Source of the DNA: Solirubrobacterales bacterium
Lineage (GTDB): Bacteria; Actinomycetota; Thermoleophilia; Solirubrobacterales; Solirubrobacteraceae
Reading direction: 5' to 3'
Assembly: GCA_019244745.1 (NCBI GenBank)
Contig: JAFASF010000257.1
Location: forward strand, 1-37,279
DNA: 37,279 nt
This document shows, piece after piece, positions 30,036 through 37,279 of this stretch (its first letter is position 1; each line of letters starts with the position of its first letter). Under the pieces are notes generated by a model that was given only the letters and a program-made list of their open reading frames with translations, was not told where the DNA came from and did no database searches. Made by a program: the position numbers and the translations under genes.

Positions 30036-30809
30036 TTGCCAGCCACCAACGAACAGATCGTCACCGATCACCACATGCGAGTCGACACCATTTCGTCCAA
30101 GCCGAAGAAGGTTTTGATCGTCGTCTCAAATCCGGCGGTTGCCAGCACCGTGGGGTGGGCGGTGGGGTTCTGGGCCGCCGAGTTGACGCACCCGTACTAC
30201 GAGCTGACCGAGCGGGGGGTCGAGGTGACGATCGCCAGCCCCGGGGGCGGCAAGGTGGAAATGGACGCACTCAGCGACCCGCGGGATCCGTCCAAGTGGT
30301 CCTCGGAGGACCTGATCACGATGGGGTTCGTCAACACCCCCGAGCTGATGGCCCTGCTCGAGAGCACGCCGAAGCTCGCCGACCTCGACCTGGATGAGTT
30401 CGACGCGATCATGGTTGCCGGCGGCCTCGCGCCGATGTTCACGTTCCGCGACAACGAGCACGTGCACAACGCGCTTCGCCACTTCTACGAAGCCGAGAAG
30501 CCCACCTGTATCTACTGTCACGGCACGGCGGCGCTCGTTGATCTCACGCTCTCCGATGGCTCCCGTCTGGTCGAGGGGAAGACCGTCACGGGCTTCTCGA
30601 ACCTCGAGGAGGACTACAGCGACAGCTTCGTGGGGCAGCGGGTGATGCCGTTCAGGCTCGAGGACACGCTCAAGGAACGCGGGGCGAACTACGTCCAGGG
30701 CGGGCTCTTCAAGGCGTTCGTGGTGCGTGACGGCAGGCTGATCACCGGACAGCAGCAGTACTCGGGCCGGAAGGTGGCGCAGGCCCTGATCGAGGCGCTC
30801 GGCATATGA
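30036..30809 (+). CDS. DJ-1/PfpI family protein (Hsp31-like)
   Basis: A 257-residue DJ-1/PfpI-fold protein resembling the class-I glutamine-amidotransferase-like Hsp31/glyoxalase III group. The nucleophile is the Cys in CIYCHGTAALVDL (the Cys before His-Gly at the elbow), with MVAGGLAPMFTF earlier and KTVTGFSNLEEDYSD and RLITGQQQYSGR near the C-terminus. Such proteins act as methylglyoxal/glyoxalase-type hydrolases or deglycases; the exact role is inferred. The TTG start has AAGGAG six bases upstream. Its stop overlaps the next ATG (ATGA). Confidence 0.88.
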   Translation: MPATNEQIVTDHHMRVDTISSKPKKVLIVVSNPAVASTVGWAVGFWAAELTHPYYELTERGVEVTIASPGGGKVEMDALSDPRDPSKWSSEDLITMGFVNTPELMALLESTPKLADLDLDEFDAIMVAGGLAPMFTFRDNEHVHNALRHFYEAEKPTCIYCHGTAALVDLTLSDGSRLVEGKTVTGFSNLEEDYSDSFVGQRVMPFRLEDTLKERGANYVQGGLFKAFVVRDGRLITGQQQYSGRKVAQALIEALGI

Positions 30810-31708
30810 GCGGCGACATCCTCGTCATCGGTGGGCACAGCAAGATCGGCTCGGCGCTGATCGAGGAGCTCGTGCGGAGAGGAGAATCTGTCCGCGCGCT
30901 CGTCCGTGCCGCCGAGCACGGCGATTCCTTCCCTGAAGGGGTGCAGGCGGTGACCGGCGACCTCGCGGACGCCGATTCGCTGCGTTCCTCGCTCGGGGGC
31001 GCCGAGCGCCTGTTCCTGCTCTGCGGCCCTGCGGAGGACGAGGTCGGTCTCAACCGCAACGCGATCGACGTCGCCAAGGAGGCCCGGATACGGCTGCTGG
31101 TGAGGAGCTCGATCCTCGGTTCTGACCCGCGGTCGGGCGCGACCTTCGTGCGCGATCACGGCGTGTGCGACGCGTACCTGCGCGACTCGGGCGTGCCGCA
31201 CGCGGTGCTGAGGCCGAACATGTTCATGCAAAACATCGCCGAGAACACCATCCCCTCGATCGACGATGACGGGACCTTCTACGCCAACGCCGGCGATGCT
31301 CGGATCAGCATGGTCGACACCCGGGACGTCGCCGCGGTTGGTGCGACTCTCCTGACCGAGCCTGGCCATGAGCAGCGCGCCTACGACGTCACCGGGCCGG
31401 AGCCGCTCTCCTATCACGACGTCGCGAGTCAGCTCTCGGATGCGATGGGGCGAACAATCACCTACGTCGAGTCGCCCGACGAGGCCGTTGCCAGTGCGCT
31501 CGGGGGCGCGGGGCTTGGCGACTGGCTGGTCCGAGCCCTGGTCGAGCTCTTTGCCGACTACCGCCGCTCGGGCACGCACGGCTTCGCAGCACAGGTGACG
31601 AACACCATCGCGCAGCTCACCGGGCGTGTTCCGCGCTCGCTCGATCAGCTCCTCGCCGAGCAGATCACCGCTGACACGCCAAACGATCGCCGGGAGAGAG
31701 TAAGTTGA
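30806..31708 (+). CDS. NmrA-like / SDR-type NAD(P)-binding protein
   Basis: A 300-residue atypical short-chain dehydrogenase of the NmrA/quinone-oxidoreductase-2 type. The nucleotide-binding motif is VIGGHSKIGSALIEELVRRG, followed by VTGDLADADSLRSSL, GVPHAVLRPNMFMQNI and ISMVDTRDVAAVGATLL, all family features. The typical catalytic Tyr-x3-Lys is not evident, so it may be a redox sensor or a reductase of quinones. It overlaps the upstream DJ-1 gene by four bases (ATGA) and the downstream MBL gene by four (TTGA), indicating translational coupling. Confidence 0.86.
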   Translation: MSGDILVIGGHSKIGSALIEELVRRGESVRALVRAAEHGDSFPEGVQAVTGDLADADSLRSSLGGAERLFLLCGPAEDEVGLNRNAIDVAKEARIRLLVRSSILGSDPRSGATFVRDHGVCDAYLRDSGVPHAVLRPNMFMQNIAENTIPSIDDDGTFYANAGDARISMVDTRDVAAVGATLLTEPGHEQRAYDVTGPEPLSYHDVASQLSDAMGRTITYVESPDEAVASALGGAGLGDWLVRALVELFADYRRSGTHGFAAQVTNTIAQLTGRVPRSLDQLLAEQITADTPNDRRERVS

Positions 31709-32544
31709 GCAGTCTCCGGTCTGAGGTTCGTGTCCACAGGTACGCCGCGTCGGCGATGCCGGTGAACGCATACATCGTCGAGACGAGCCGCGGCGCGGTG
31801 GTAATCGACTCGACGCTCACCGTGACCGACGCGAGGGCACTCCGATCGCGGGTGCAAGAGCTGGGCAAGCCGCTGCTTGCGGTGCTGGTCACCCACGCCC
31901 ATCCCGATCACTACGGCGGCGCCGTCGAGCTGCTGGGAGACCGCGACCTACCTTTCTTTGCCGCCGGCGGCGTCGATGCGGTCATCCGCCGCGACGACGA
32001 AGTCAAAGAGCAGATCATCCGGCCGATGTTCGGCGAGGAGTGGCCGCGCGAGCGGAGGTTTCCAAACCAGACGCTCGGCGACGGCGAGTCGGTCAGCTTC
32101 GACGGTGTTCCGTTCACGGTCATGGATCTCGGCCCCGGCGAGTCGCCGCACGACAGCGTGTGGCTGGTCGGCGATGAGCGCCTGGTCGCGTTTGCGGGCG
32201 ATGCCGCCTACGAGCACATGCACTGCTATCTCGCGGACGGGTTCTGGGAACCGTGGCTGGCGAACATCGCGCGCCTCCGCGCCGAGCTGGCCCCTGGAGC
32301 CGAAGTGCACCTCGGTCACGGCGATCCCCGCGGGTCGGCCCCATTCGACTGGCAGGAGCGATACATCAAAACGTTCATCGACGCGCTGCGCGCCGCGGAC
32401 TGGTCCGACCGGGAGGCAGCCAAGGCAGCGGTCATCCGTGCGGTGACCGCGTACCTGCCCGCGGCCGATCTCCAGTTCTTGATGGAGCTGAGCGTCGAGC
32501 CCGTTGCCGCGCAACTCGGCCTGCTCGCCGGCCAGGCGAGCTAG
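31705..32544 (+). CDS. MBL-fold metallohydrolase
   Basis: A 279-residue metallo-beta-lactamase-fold hydrolase. The signature THAHPDHYGG gives the HxHxDH dinuclear metal site, with further ligands in DLGPGESPHDSVW, FAGDAAYEH and HLGHGDPRG. The enzyme probably hydrolyses a thioester (glyoxalase-II-like) or another ester; the substrate is inferred from its operon mates, since DJ-1 and reductases also act on carbonyl or electrophile stress. The start is TTG overlapping the previous stop as TTGA, with GGGAGAG just before. It is the last gene of the operon and is followed by a hairpin. Confidence 0.88.
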   Translation: MSSLRSEVRVHRYAASAMPVNAYIVETSRGAVVIDSTLTVTDARALRSRVQELGKPLLAVLVTHAHPDHYGGAVELLGDRDLPFFAAGGVDAVIRRDDEVKEQIIRPMFGEEWPRERRFPNQTLGDGESVSFDGVPFTVMDLGPGESPHDSVWLVGDERLVAFAGDAAYEHMHCYLADGFWEPWLANIARLRAELAPGAEVHLGHGDPRGSAPFDWQERYIKTFIDALRAADWSDREAAKAAVIRAVTAYLPAADLQFLMELSVEPVAAQLGLLAGQAS

Positions 32545-32559
32545 TTGCCAGTCGAGCTC

Positions 32560-32587
32560 GACGGCCAGGGATGAACCCAGGGCCGTC
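32560..32587 (+). terminator. Hairpin after the four-gene operon
   Basis: GACGGCC and GGCCGTC form a 7-bp stem, with GGG/CCC pairing inside a 14-base loop, 16 bases after the MBL stop and before the convergent MarR-GNAT gene end. It is likely a bidirectional terminator. Confidence 0.5.
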
Positions 32588-32597
32588 CGGTCGGGAG

Positions 32598-33503
32598 TCA
32601 GGTCGCGGCGGCGGTTCGGATGCTCAGGACCTTTTCGAACCAGTGGTCCGCAAACGGTTCCTCATTGAAGGGCGGCACCTCCACCCAGCCGGCTGAGCGG
32701 TAAAGGGCAAGCGCTTCCGTGAGCACCGCGCTCGTCTCGATGCGGGCCACCCGCGCGCCACCGGTCCGCGCGCAGTCCTCGAGCTTCTCCAGCAGGCGGC
32801 GGCCGAGGCCAAGCCCGCGCGCTTGGGGAGCGATCCACATGCGCTTGATCTCGCTCGGCGTATCCGCATGGTGCTTGACCCCGCCGCAGCCGATTGGCTC
32901 GCCATGCAGGTAGGCGACAAAGAACTGGCCCGCGGGCGGCCGGACCTCGTGGGGCAGAGCGGTGGCCCCGACCGAGGGATCAAAGCCACGCGTCGAGCGC
33001 CGGTTGAGCTCGGCGACGTATTCGCCGAGGCAGTACTGCGCGTCGGCGTGCTCGGGGTCGACGACCCTGATCTCGACGATCCCGCAGAGCAGCAGGCGCT
33101 CGACGTCGCGCATCGCGGCGACAAGCCGCTGCCGCTGCCGCTGGCTGAGCGGTGCCAGCAACGAGCGCGCCAGCTCGTCGGAGCGCTGGTCGAGCGCCAG
33201 TCGCTCGCGGCGCCCGGCGGCGGTAAGTCGGGCAACGCGAACCCGCCGGTCGCGACCGCTGGCCGCCAGCTTGATTAATCCAGCCGCTTGTAGTGATCGC
33301 AGCAGCCGGCTCACGTACCCGGAGTCGAGTCCGAGCCGGGAGCGCAGCACACGCACCTCGGAGCCATCGAGCCCTATCTCCCAGAGCAGCCGGGCCTCGC
33401 CCAGCGGCCTCTCGAGGCCAAGAAAGCGGTCGTCGAGCGCCCCGACGCGCTCGGTCACAACGCGGTTGAAGCGACGGATCTGCTCGACCATCGCATCGGA
33501 CAT
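32598..33503 (-). CDS. MarR-type HTH / GNAT acetyltransferase fusion
   Basis: A 301-residue two-domain protein. Residues 1-140 are MarR-like: MVEQIRRFNRVVTERVGAL, the DNA-binding helix in LRSRLGLDSGYVSRLLRSLQAAGLI, and the wing SGRDRRVRVARLTAAG. Residues 150-295 are a GNAT acetyltransferase with the acetyl-CoA pyrophosphate loop in QARGLGLGRRLLEKLEDCA and FFVAYLHGEPIGCGGV. Such MarR-GNAT fusions occur in several actinobacteria and other phyla; the acetylated substrate is unknown. The ATG start is six bases after a TAAGGT -10 with a TTGACG -35 at 17 bp, and a palindrome covers the -10, so autoregulation by the MarR half is likely. Confidence 0.92.
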   Translation of the reverse strand: MSDAMVEQIRRFNRVVTERVGALDDRFLGLERPLGEARLLWEIGLDGSEVRVLRSRLGLDSGYVSRLLRSLQAAGLIKLAASGRDRRVRVARLTAAGRRERLALDQRSDELARSLLAPLSQRQRQRLVAAMRDVERLLLCGIVEIRVVDPEHADAQYCLGEYVAELNRRSTRGFDPSVGATALPHEVRPPAGQFFVAYLHGEPIGCGGVKHHADTPSEIKRMWIAPQARGLGLGRRLLEKLEDCARTGGARVARIETSAVLTEALALYRSAGWVEVPPFNEEPFADHWFEKVLSIRTAAAT

Positions 33504-33506
33504 TCT

Positions 33507-33538
33507 CTGACCTTAGTCAGCAAAGTGCTCGACGTCAA
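33507..33538 (-). promoter_or_regulatory. Leaderless sigma-A-type promoter with MarR-like operator
   Basis: On the minus strand, TTGACG (33538-33533), a 17-bp spacer, TAAGGT (33515-33510) and six bases to the ATG. The dyad CTGAC-CTTA-GTCAG (33507-33520) covers the -10, suiting repression by the encoded MarR domain. This is the best-formed promoter in the window. Confidence 0.7.
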
Positions 33539-33575
33539 TGCCGCCGCGTCCCACGCCGCCGCCAGCGGTTCAGCG

Positions 33576-33929
33576 TTAGCCCCGACCGGCCTCCGCCAGA
33601 CGTACCGAGATCAGCTTCTCAACGAGCGCCTTCGGCAGGGGGCGGTCGACGGGGAAGTGAAGGGAGCTCTTGGTCATCCGGTAGCCCCCGAGCTCGTCCG
33701 CCAGCTGCCCGAGCACCGAGCCGCTGAACGGGAGATAACTGAGGTGATTCTTGAACGCGGCAAAGCCGGCAACGGTCAAACCGCGGACGCGGAAAGCGGG
33801 GAGCCCGTAGGAAATCACCTCCTCGGCGTCTGGGACGACCTCGAGAATCGTGGCCCGCAGCGTTTGCAGCGTGCTGCGTTTGGGCTCCTCGAGCCCACTT
33901 AGATACTCGTCGACTTCCTCGGCGGACAC
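33576..33929 (-). CDS. DUF1801 family protein (YdhG-like)
   Basis: A 117-residue single-domain DUF1801 protein: VDEYLSGLEEPKRSTLQTLRATILEVVPDAEEVISYGLPAFRVRG, then AAFKNHLSYLPF and the tail SSLHFPVDRPLPKALVEKLISVRLAE. Relatives include YdhG, reported as an iron-chaperone-like frataxin-fold protein in Bacillus; here the role is unknown. The GTG start lies seven bases after TAGAGT on the minus strand, so a leaderless mRNA is likely. It is on the same strand as the MarR-GNAT gene, 72 bases upstream of that start, with its own promoter. Confidence 0.88.
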   Translation of the reverse strand: MSAEEVDEYLSGLEEPKRSTLQTLRATILEVVPDAEEVISYGLPAFRVRGLTVAGFAAFKNHLSYLPFSGSVLGQLADELGGYRMTKSSLHFPVDRPLPKALVEKLISVRLAEAGRG

Positions 33930-33936
33930 CGGCGCA

Positions 33937-33942
33937 ACTCTA
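33937..33942 (-). promoter_or_regulatory. Leaderless -10 box of the DUF1801 gene
   Basis: TAGAGT on the minus strand, seven bases before the GTG start; no ribosome site in between and no -35 match seen. Confidence 0.5.
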
Positions 33943-34025
33943 GGAGGTTGGCCGTGGATGCGGCGCGCGGAATGGAGGCTGCGCCCCTGACGCGCCTCGC
34001 GTGGGCTCCCATCCCGAAGTTGCGC

Positions 34026-35540
34026 TCAACCCGTCGCGGGGCGAGAGCTCGGCGACACCGAGGGCGTCGTCGAACCTTGCCGCGCGTCCTCGACCGCGGT
34101 CAGCGGCTTGGCGATCCCCTCCAATCGCTGGCGTTCGGCCTTCACGCCGAAGACGATCTCGGCGATGCCGCCGATGATCATCAAGCCCGCGCCAATCGCG
34201 AGCGCCTTGAACACCTCGGAGGCCTTGCCGGTGGCGATCAGCGGAGCGAACAGCTGGGGGCCGATGATTCCGCCAATGCCGGTGCCCACGGCATAGAACA
34301 GCGCGATGCACAGCGCCCGGGTCTCCATCGGAAAGATCTCGCTGACCGTGAGGTAGGCGGCGCTCACGCCCGCGGAGGCGAAGAAGAACACCACCGACCA
34401 GCACAGCGTCAGCGTCCCCGCGGTCAATTGATGCTGCTGGAACAGATAGCCGGTACCGAGGAGCAATAGCCCCGAGAGGATGTAGGTGCCGGCGATCATC
34501 GGCTTGCGGCCGACCGAGTCGAACAGCCCACCGAGGATGAGCGGGCCGAGCAGGTTACCCACCGCGAACGCGACCAGGTAGTACGGCGCGTTGGCCGTCG
34601 CGACGTGGAAGAACTTGCTCAGCAGCGTGGCGTAGCCGAACAGGATCGAGTTGTAGAGGAATGCCTGGCCGATGAACAGCGCGAGTCCTAGTACGGTCCG
34701 CTTCGGGTAGGTCTTAACCACCGTCCGCGCGATCTCAACCAGGCTGATCGTCTTGCGCTGGCGGATCGTGATCGTCTCGTCAGGCTCCTCGAGCGTTTCG
34801 TCGGTGCTCTCTGCTACCTCGCGCTCGATCTGCCGGGTCACCTCTTCGGCCTCGCGGTCGCGACCGTGGATGAACAACCAGCGTGGACTCTCCGGCACGT
34901 GACGGCGGACGATCAGGATCGCCAGCCCAAGGATGAAGCCAAGGCCGAAACAAACCCGCCAGTTCAGAAACGGCGAGAAAATATGCAGGGCGGCCACTGA
35001 CAAAAGCGCACCCGCCGCGGCGCCGGCCCAGTAGGTGCCGTTGATGATGATGTCGATCCTGCCACGGTGGCGGGCGGGGATCAACTCGTCGATGGCCGAG
35101 TTGATCGCACTGTATTCGCCGCCGATTCCCATCCCGGTGACGAACCGGCACGCGAAGAAGAACCACGGCGCGAACGCGAAGGCGGTGGCGATCGTCGCTG
35201 CCAGGTAGACACCGAGGGTGATCATGAACAGCCGCTTGCGGCCAAAGCGATCGGTCAGCTGTCCGAACAAAAGAGCCCCGAAACAGGCGCCCGCGACGTA
35301 CATCGAAGCCGCCATGCCGGCGACGTCCGCGGCGGCGATGTTGATGCCGCTGCCCTTGGCCGAGATCGCCCCGGCGATCGAGCCGACGATCGTCACCTCG
35401 AGGCCATCGAGAATCCACACCGTCCCGAGCCCTATCAGGATCCTCCAGTGCCAGCGCGACCACGGCAACCGATCCAGGCGCGCCGGAATGTTGGTCTCAA
35501 TCGTTCCGAGCTGATCCGCTGTCGCCGTGGCCGCCGTCAT
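34026..35540 (-). CDS. MFS transporter, sugar/metabolite:H+ symporter-like
   Basis: A 504-residue twelve-helix MFS protein of the Sugar_tr type. Motifs seen are GQLTDRFGRKRLFMITL (motif A), RFVTGMGIGGEYSAINSAIDELIPARHRGR after helix 4, PESPRWLF before the long cytosolic loop, and GRKPMIAGTYILSG in the second half. It resembles aromatic acid, citrate/proline-type or sugar symporters; the substrate is unknown. The track start at 35639 adds 33 poorly conserved residues; ATG 35540 (MTAATATADQLGTIETNIPARLDRLPW) fits the family. The central loop carries ESTDETLEEPDETITI, another acidic insert. It is the downstream neighbour of the CMD-like gene on the same strand, separated by a terminator hairpin. 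Confidence 0.88.
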   Translation of the reverse strand: MTAATATADQLGTIETNIPARLDRLPWSRWHWRILIGLGTVWILDGLEVTIVGSIAGAISAKGSGINIAAADVAGMAASMYVAGACFGALLFGQLTDRFGRKRLFMITLGVYLAATIATAFAFAPWFFFACRFVTGMGIGGEYSAINSAIDELIPARHRGRIDIIINGTYWAGAAAGALLSVAALHIFSPFLNWRVCFGLGFILGLAILIVRRHVPESPRWLFIHGRDREAEEVTRQIEREVAESTDETLEEPDETITIRQRKTISLVEIARTVVKTYPKRTVLGLALFIGQAFLYNSILFGYATLLSKFFHVATANAPYYLVAFAVGNLLGPLILGGLFDSVGRKPMIAGTYILSGLLLLGTGYLFQQHQLTAGTLTLCWSVVFFFASAGVSAAYLTVSEIFPMETRALCIALFYAVGTGIGGIIGPQLFAPLIATGKASEVFKALAIGAGLMIIGGIAEIVFGVKAERQRLEGIAKPLTAVEDARQGSTTPSVSPSSRPATG

Positions 35541-35657
35541 CGCTCTCGCGGGCAGTCCTACCCGAGCCTCGCGCGCCCTAACCGACGCGTTTGGATCGAC
35601 GATGACCGACGGGCCGGCGGCCGCACTCGGTCGGTTCATCTCGGAATCCAGCGGCGT

Positions 35658-35683
35658 CGCGGGCCTCGGGTGCGAGGCCCGCG
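35658..35683 (-). terminator. Perfect 11-bp hairpin after the AhpD/CMD-like gene
   Basis: CGCGGGCCTCG and CGAGGCCCGCG with a GGTG tetraloop, 23 bases beyond the gene's stop on the minus strand and upstream of the next same-strand gene. It probably insulates the MFS gene from read-through. Confidence 0.7.
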
Positions 35684-35705
35684 CACGGCCCTCGAGGCGC
35701 AGTTC

Positions 35706-36329
35706 TCAGCCAGTCTTGGCGAACGGAGGGATGGCAGCGGGACGATCCGGCACGACGCACACCATGCCCTCCGAGAAGCCCGCAGAACCGACGCCGAATG
35801 CGGCGTTGAAGCGGTCGAGGTTGACCATCGTCAGCAGCGCGGTTATCTCAACGAGCTGCTCGTCGGTGAAGTGCTCCTTCATCCGGCTGAACAACTCGTC
35901 GGTGACCTCCACCGGCGTGCGCATCACGGCCGCCGTGTAGTCGAGCGCGACCTTTTCGCGCTCGGTGAACCTGTCGCTTTGGCGGTAGCGCGGCAGCGCC
36001 AGCAGTTCCTCATCGGAGAAGCCGGAGTTCCGGCAGATCTGAGAGCCAAGGTCGACGCAGAACTCACAGCCGATCATCTGCGCCCCCTTCAGCTCGACCA
36101 GGTACTTGAGCCGCTCATCGACGGTCTTTCCCTTCCTGACCGCCTGCTGAAACTTGCCCATGCCGCTCATCATCTTCGGCTGATGGGCCCACAGCTCGAC
36201 CGGCTCGATCCCACTGCCATGTGCGGCGTCGCGTCCGGTCATCTTCTTCAGACCCTTGCGCATGAACCGGTAGACGAGCTTTACGAACGGACCGGCCTGC
36301 TCCTGCGGCACTCCTTGAATCCGTGCCAT
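35706..36329 (-). CDS. Carboxymuconolactone decarboxylase / AhpD-like protein
   Basis: A 207-residue all-helical CMD-family protein. The core reads KYLVELKGAQMIGCEFCVDLGSQICRNSGFSDEEL, where CEFC is a CxxC pair followed by the AhpD-like acidic helix, suggesting peroxidase-associated thiol chemistry. Later FTEREKVALDYTAAVMRTPVEV and LVEITALLTMVNLDRFNAAF match CMD proteins. The usual His after CxxC is replaced (CVDLGS), so proton-relay chemistry may differ. ATG 36329 is used since GAGGAGG lies six bases upstream; the track start GTG 36335 overlaps that spacing. Single gene, function inferred from the family only. Confidence 0.88.
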   Translation of the reverse strand: MARIQGVPQEQAGPFVKLVYRFMRKGLKKMTGRDAAHGSGIEPVELWAHQPKMMSGMGKFQQAVRKGKTVDERLKYLVELKGAQMIGCEFCVDLGSQICRNSGFSDEELLALPRYRQSDRFTEREKVALDYTAAVMRTPVEVTDELFSRMKEHFTDEQLVEITALLTMVNLDRFNAAFGVGSAGFSEGMVCVVPDRPAAIPPFAKTG

Positions 36330-36435
36330 CGTCACCCTCCTCTCGGAGTGATTGGTCTGTCGGCTACACCGGGATGACCCGCGACGACCCGGAGGTGTGA
36401 CACGATCTATGCGTTTGACGCGCGGCCGGGCCTCA

Positions 36436-37279
36436 TCACAGACGCCCGTTGTCGCGCAGCCAAATCAGCGCGCGAACCGTCACGTTGCCGCGCCAGTCGG
36501 TTGTCTGCGCCGGCGACCACGCCAGCCAATCGAACATCCAGCCCCCGTCTTCCTGCTGATCGGATTCGACGAGGTCGAGGTGGGCCTCGACCCGCGCGTC
36601 GCCGACGAGCGCGCGGGATCGTGTGTGTGGCCGGGGGGAGAGGTCGAGTGGTCGCAAAGCTTCTCCCTCGATCCCGACGGGCAGGATGGCAGCTGGATCC
36701 ACGCGCCCGGCGAGCGAAGAAATCGCTGCACGAGCCCGCTGCTCGTCGGGCACGGCGTCTAGGAAGGCGCACGCATACTTCAGCCAATAGCCCCTGGGTT
36801 CCTGTTCGCTCTCAATCGCATGCCAACACCAGTCGGTGGCGCGCCTGAGCCAGTCATCATCCGTGATGCCGCTGTCGTGAAGGACCGCCGCCAAGGCGAG
36901 GGTGAGCATCGATCCTGGCTGGGGAGTCATCCAAGGCGAGTGTGGGTAGCCCTCAAAGCCGGGCAGCACCGCCGGGATCCCGCCGTCTGGCTCGGCGATA
37001 GTGGCGATCCAGGCCCGCGCGGAGCGCGCGAGTTCGCTGTCGGCAGCGTCTGCCTCGCCTAGGATCTCGAGCGCGTACAGCGTGGGCGCGGGTTGGCTGC
37101 TGGGGCAGCGCAGGTCGGGCTCCAGCGCGTGGCCGAAGCCGCCGTCGGGGTTGCGGTAGCCGCGGAGCGCCTCCACAACCGGTTCAGCGGCCCCGTCGGC
37201 AAACAGCCGTGCGTAGCGGTGGCGGTCCACCAAGCGGGCAGCCGACCAGATGAAGTTCTCGGCGGCGGGTTGATCGATC
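36436..37279 (-). CDS. Prenyltransferase/squalene-oxidase-repeat-like protein, 5' end outside window
   Basis: An incomplete protein with alpha/alpha-barrel repeats of the prenyltransferase/squalene-cyclase type: GYRNPDGGFGHALEPDLR, AEPDGGIPAVLPGF and QQEDGGWMFDWLAW are the glycine-rich repeat cores. Catalytic residues of a true cyclase (a DxDD motif) are not seen, so it may be a non-catalytic or unknown enzyme of this fold. The track start at 37233 is internal; the frame continues as DQPAAENFIWSAARLVDRHRYA to the window edge, so the real start is outside. The gene is on the minus strand, separated from the CMD-like gene by about 105 bases in which I see no other gene. Confidence 0.75.
   Translation of the reverse strand, partial: IDQPAAENFIWSAARLVDRHRYARLFADGAAEPVVEALRGYRNPDGGFGHALEPDLRCPSSQPAPTLYALEILGEADAADSELARSARAWIATIAEPDGGIPAVLPGFEGYPHSPWMTPQPGSMLTLALAAVLHDSGITDDDWLRRATDWCWHAIESEQEPRGYWLKYACAFLDAVPDEQRARAAISSLAGRVDPAAILPVGIEGEALRPLDLSPRPHTRSRALVGDARVEAHLDLVESDQQEDGGWMFDWLAWSPAQTTDWRGNVTVRALIWLRDNGRL

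Noticed and set aside
1-37279. Insertion sequences, phage genes, CRISPR arrays, rRNA or tRNA genes
   Set aside because: No transposase, integrase, repeat-spacer pattern or structural RNA was found on either strand.

Overview
The window is about 37 kb of uniformly high-GC, gene-dense bacterial DNA. It is most likely an actinobacterial chromosome, and I lean towards Thermoleophilia (Solirubrobacterales and relatives). That lean rests on the GC-rich codon use, a CarD gene leading the ispD-ispF cluster, a Bacillus-SigH-like sigma factor downstream of cysS-rlmB, frequent GTG and TTG starts, and many genes whose start codon lies 6-9 bases after a TANNNT hexamer, as in leaderless actinobacterial transcripts. 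The class-level assignment is inference. No insertion sequence, phage gene, CRISPR array, tRNA or rRNA was seen, and no gene-free stretch exceeds 300 bases.

Layout. (1) 1-8.9 kb holds a housekeeping block, carD-ispD-ispF ... cysS-rlmB-sigH, recalling the ispD-ispF-...-cysS-...-rlmB-...-sigH order of Firmicutes. It is interrupted by an MFS exporter, a class I methyltransferase and a three-gene DUF4331 cassette (Tat-like small protein, DUF4331 protein, 105-aa partner). A 184-bp imperfect inverted repeat with a hairpin at its centre ends three bases before cysS. (2) 8.9-13.4 kb has a PHP-domain phosphoesterase, an SBP56/methanethiol-oxidase-family protein and a minus-strand group (alpha/beta hydrolase, PaaG-like crotonase, DUF1905/YdeI-like protein). 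(3) 13.4-21.6 kb has a LysR regulator divergent from an SMP-30-type beta-propeller, a cytochrome P450, an ABC-2 exporter pair, a DksA/TraR-like protein that has lost all four zinc ligands, an ECHDC3-like crotonase, a Crp/Fnr regulator and a STAS protein lacking the phospho-serine. (4) 21.6-28.2 kb has a small HExxH protein coupled to an MFS transporter, a membrane-anchored GH79-like glycosidase, a DUF6817-like/aspartyl-hydroxylase fusion and a Gly/Asp-rich protein. (5) 28.2-32.6 kb has a LysR regulator divergent from a tightly coupled four-gene operon (F420/NADP-type reductase, DJ-1/PfpI, NmrA-like, MBL hydrolase). (6) 32.6 kb to the end has a MarR-GNAT fusion with a well-formed promoter/operator, a DUF1801 protein, a sugar-type MFS transporter, an AhpD/CMD-like protein and a prenyltransferase-repeat protein cut by the window edge.

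How it fits together. The first block couples isoprenoid precursor synthesis, cysteinyl-tRNA synthesis, rRNA methylation and transcription control. The rest is accessory metabolism: acyl-CoA and xenobiotic chemistry, electrophile or carbonyl detoxification, export and small regulators. The best candidates for something undescribed are the DUF4331 cassette, the DUF6817-AspH fusion, the large inverted repeat before cysS, the zinc-less DksA homologue, and the recurrent leaderless promoter architecture with several genes that seem to lack a standard start codon.
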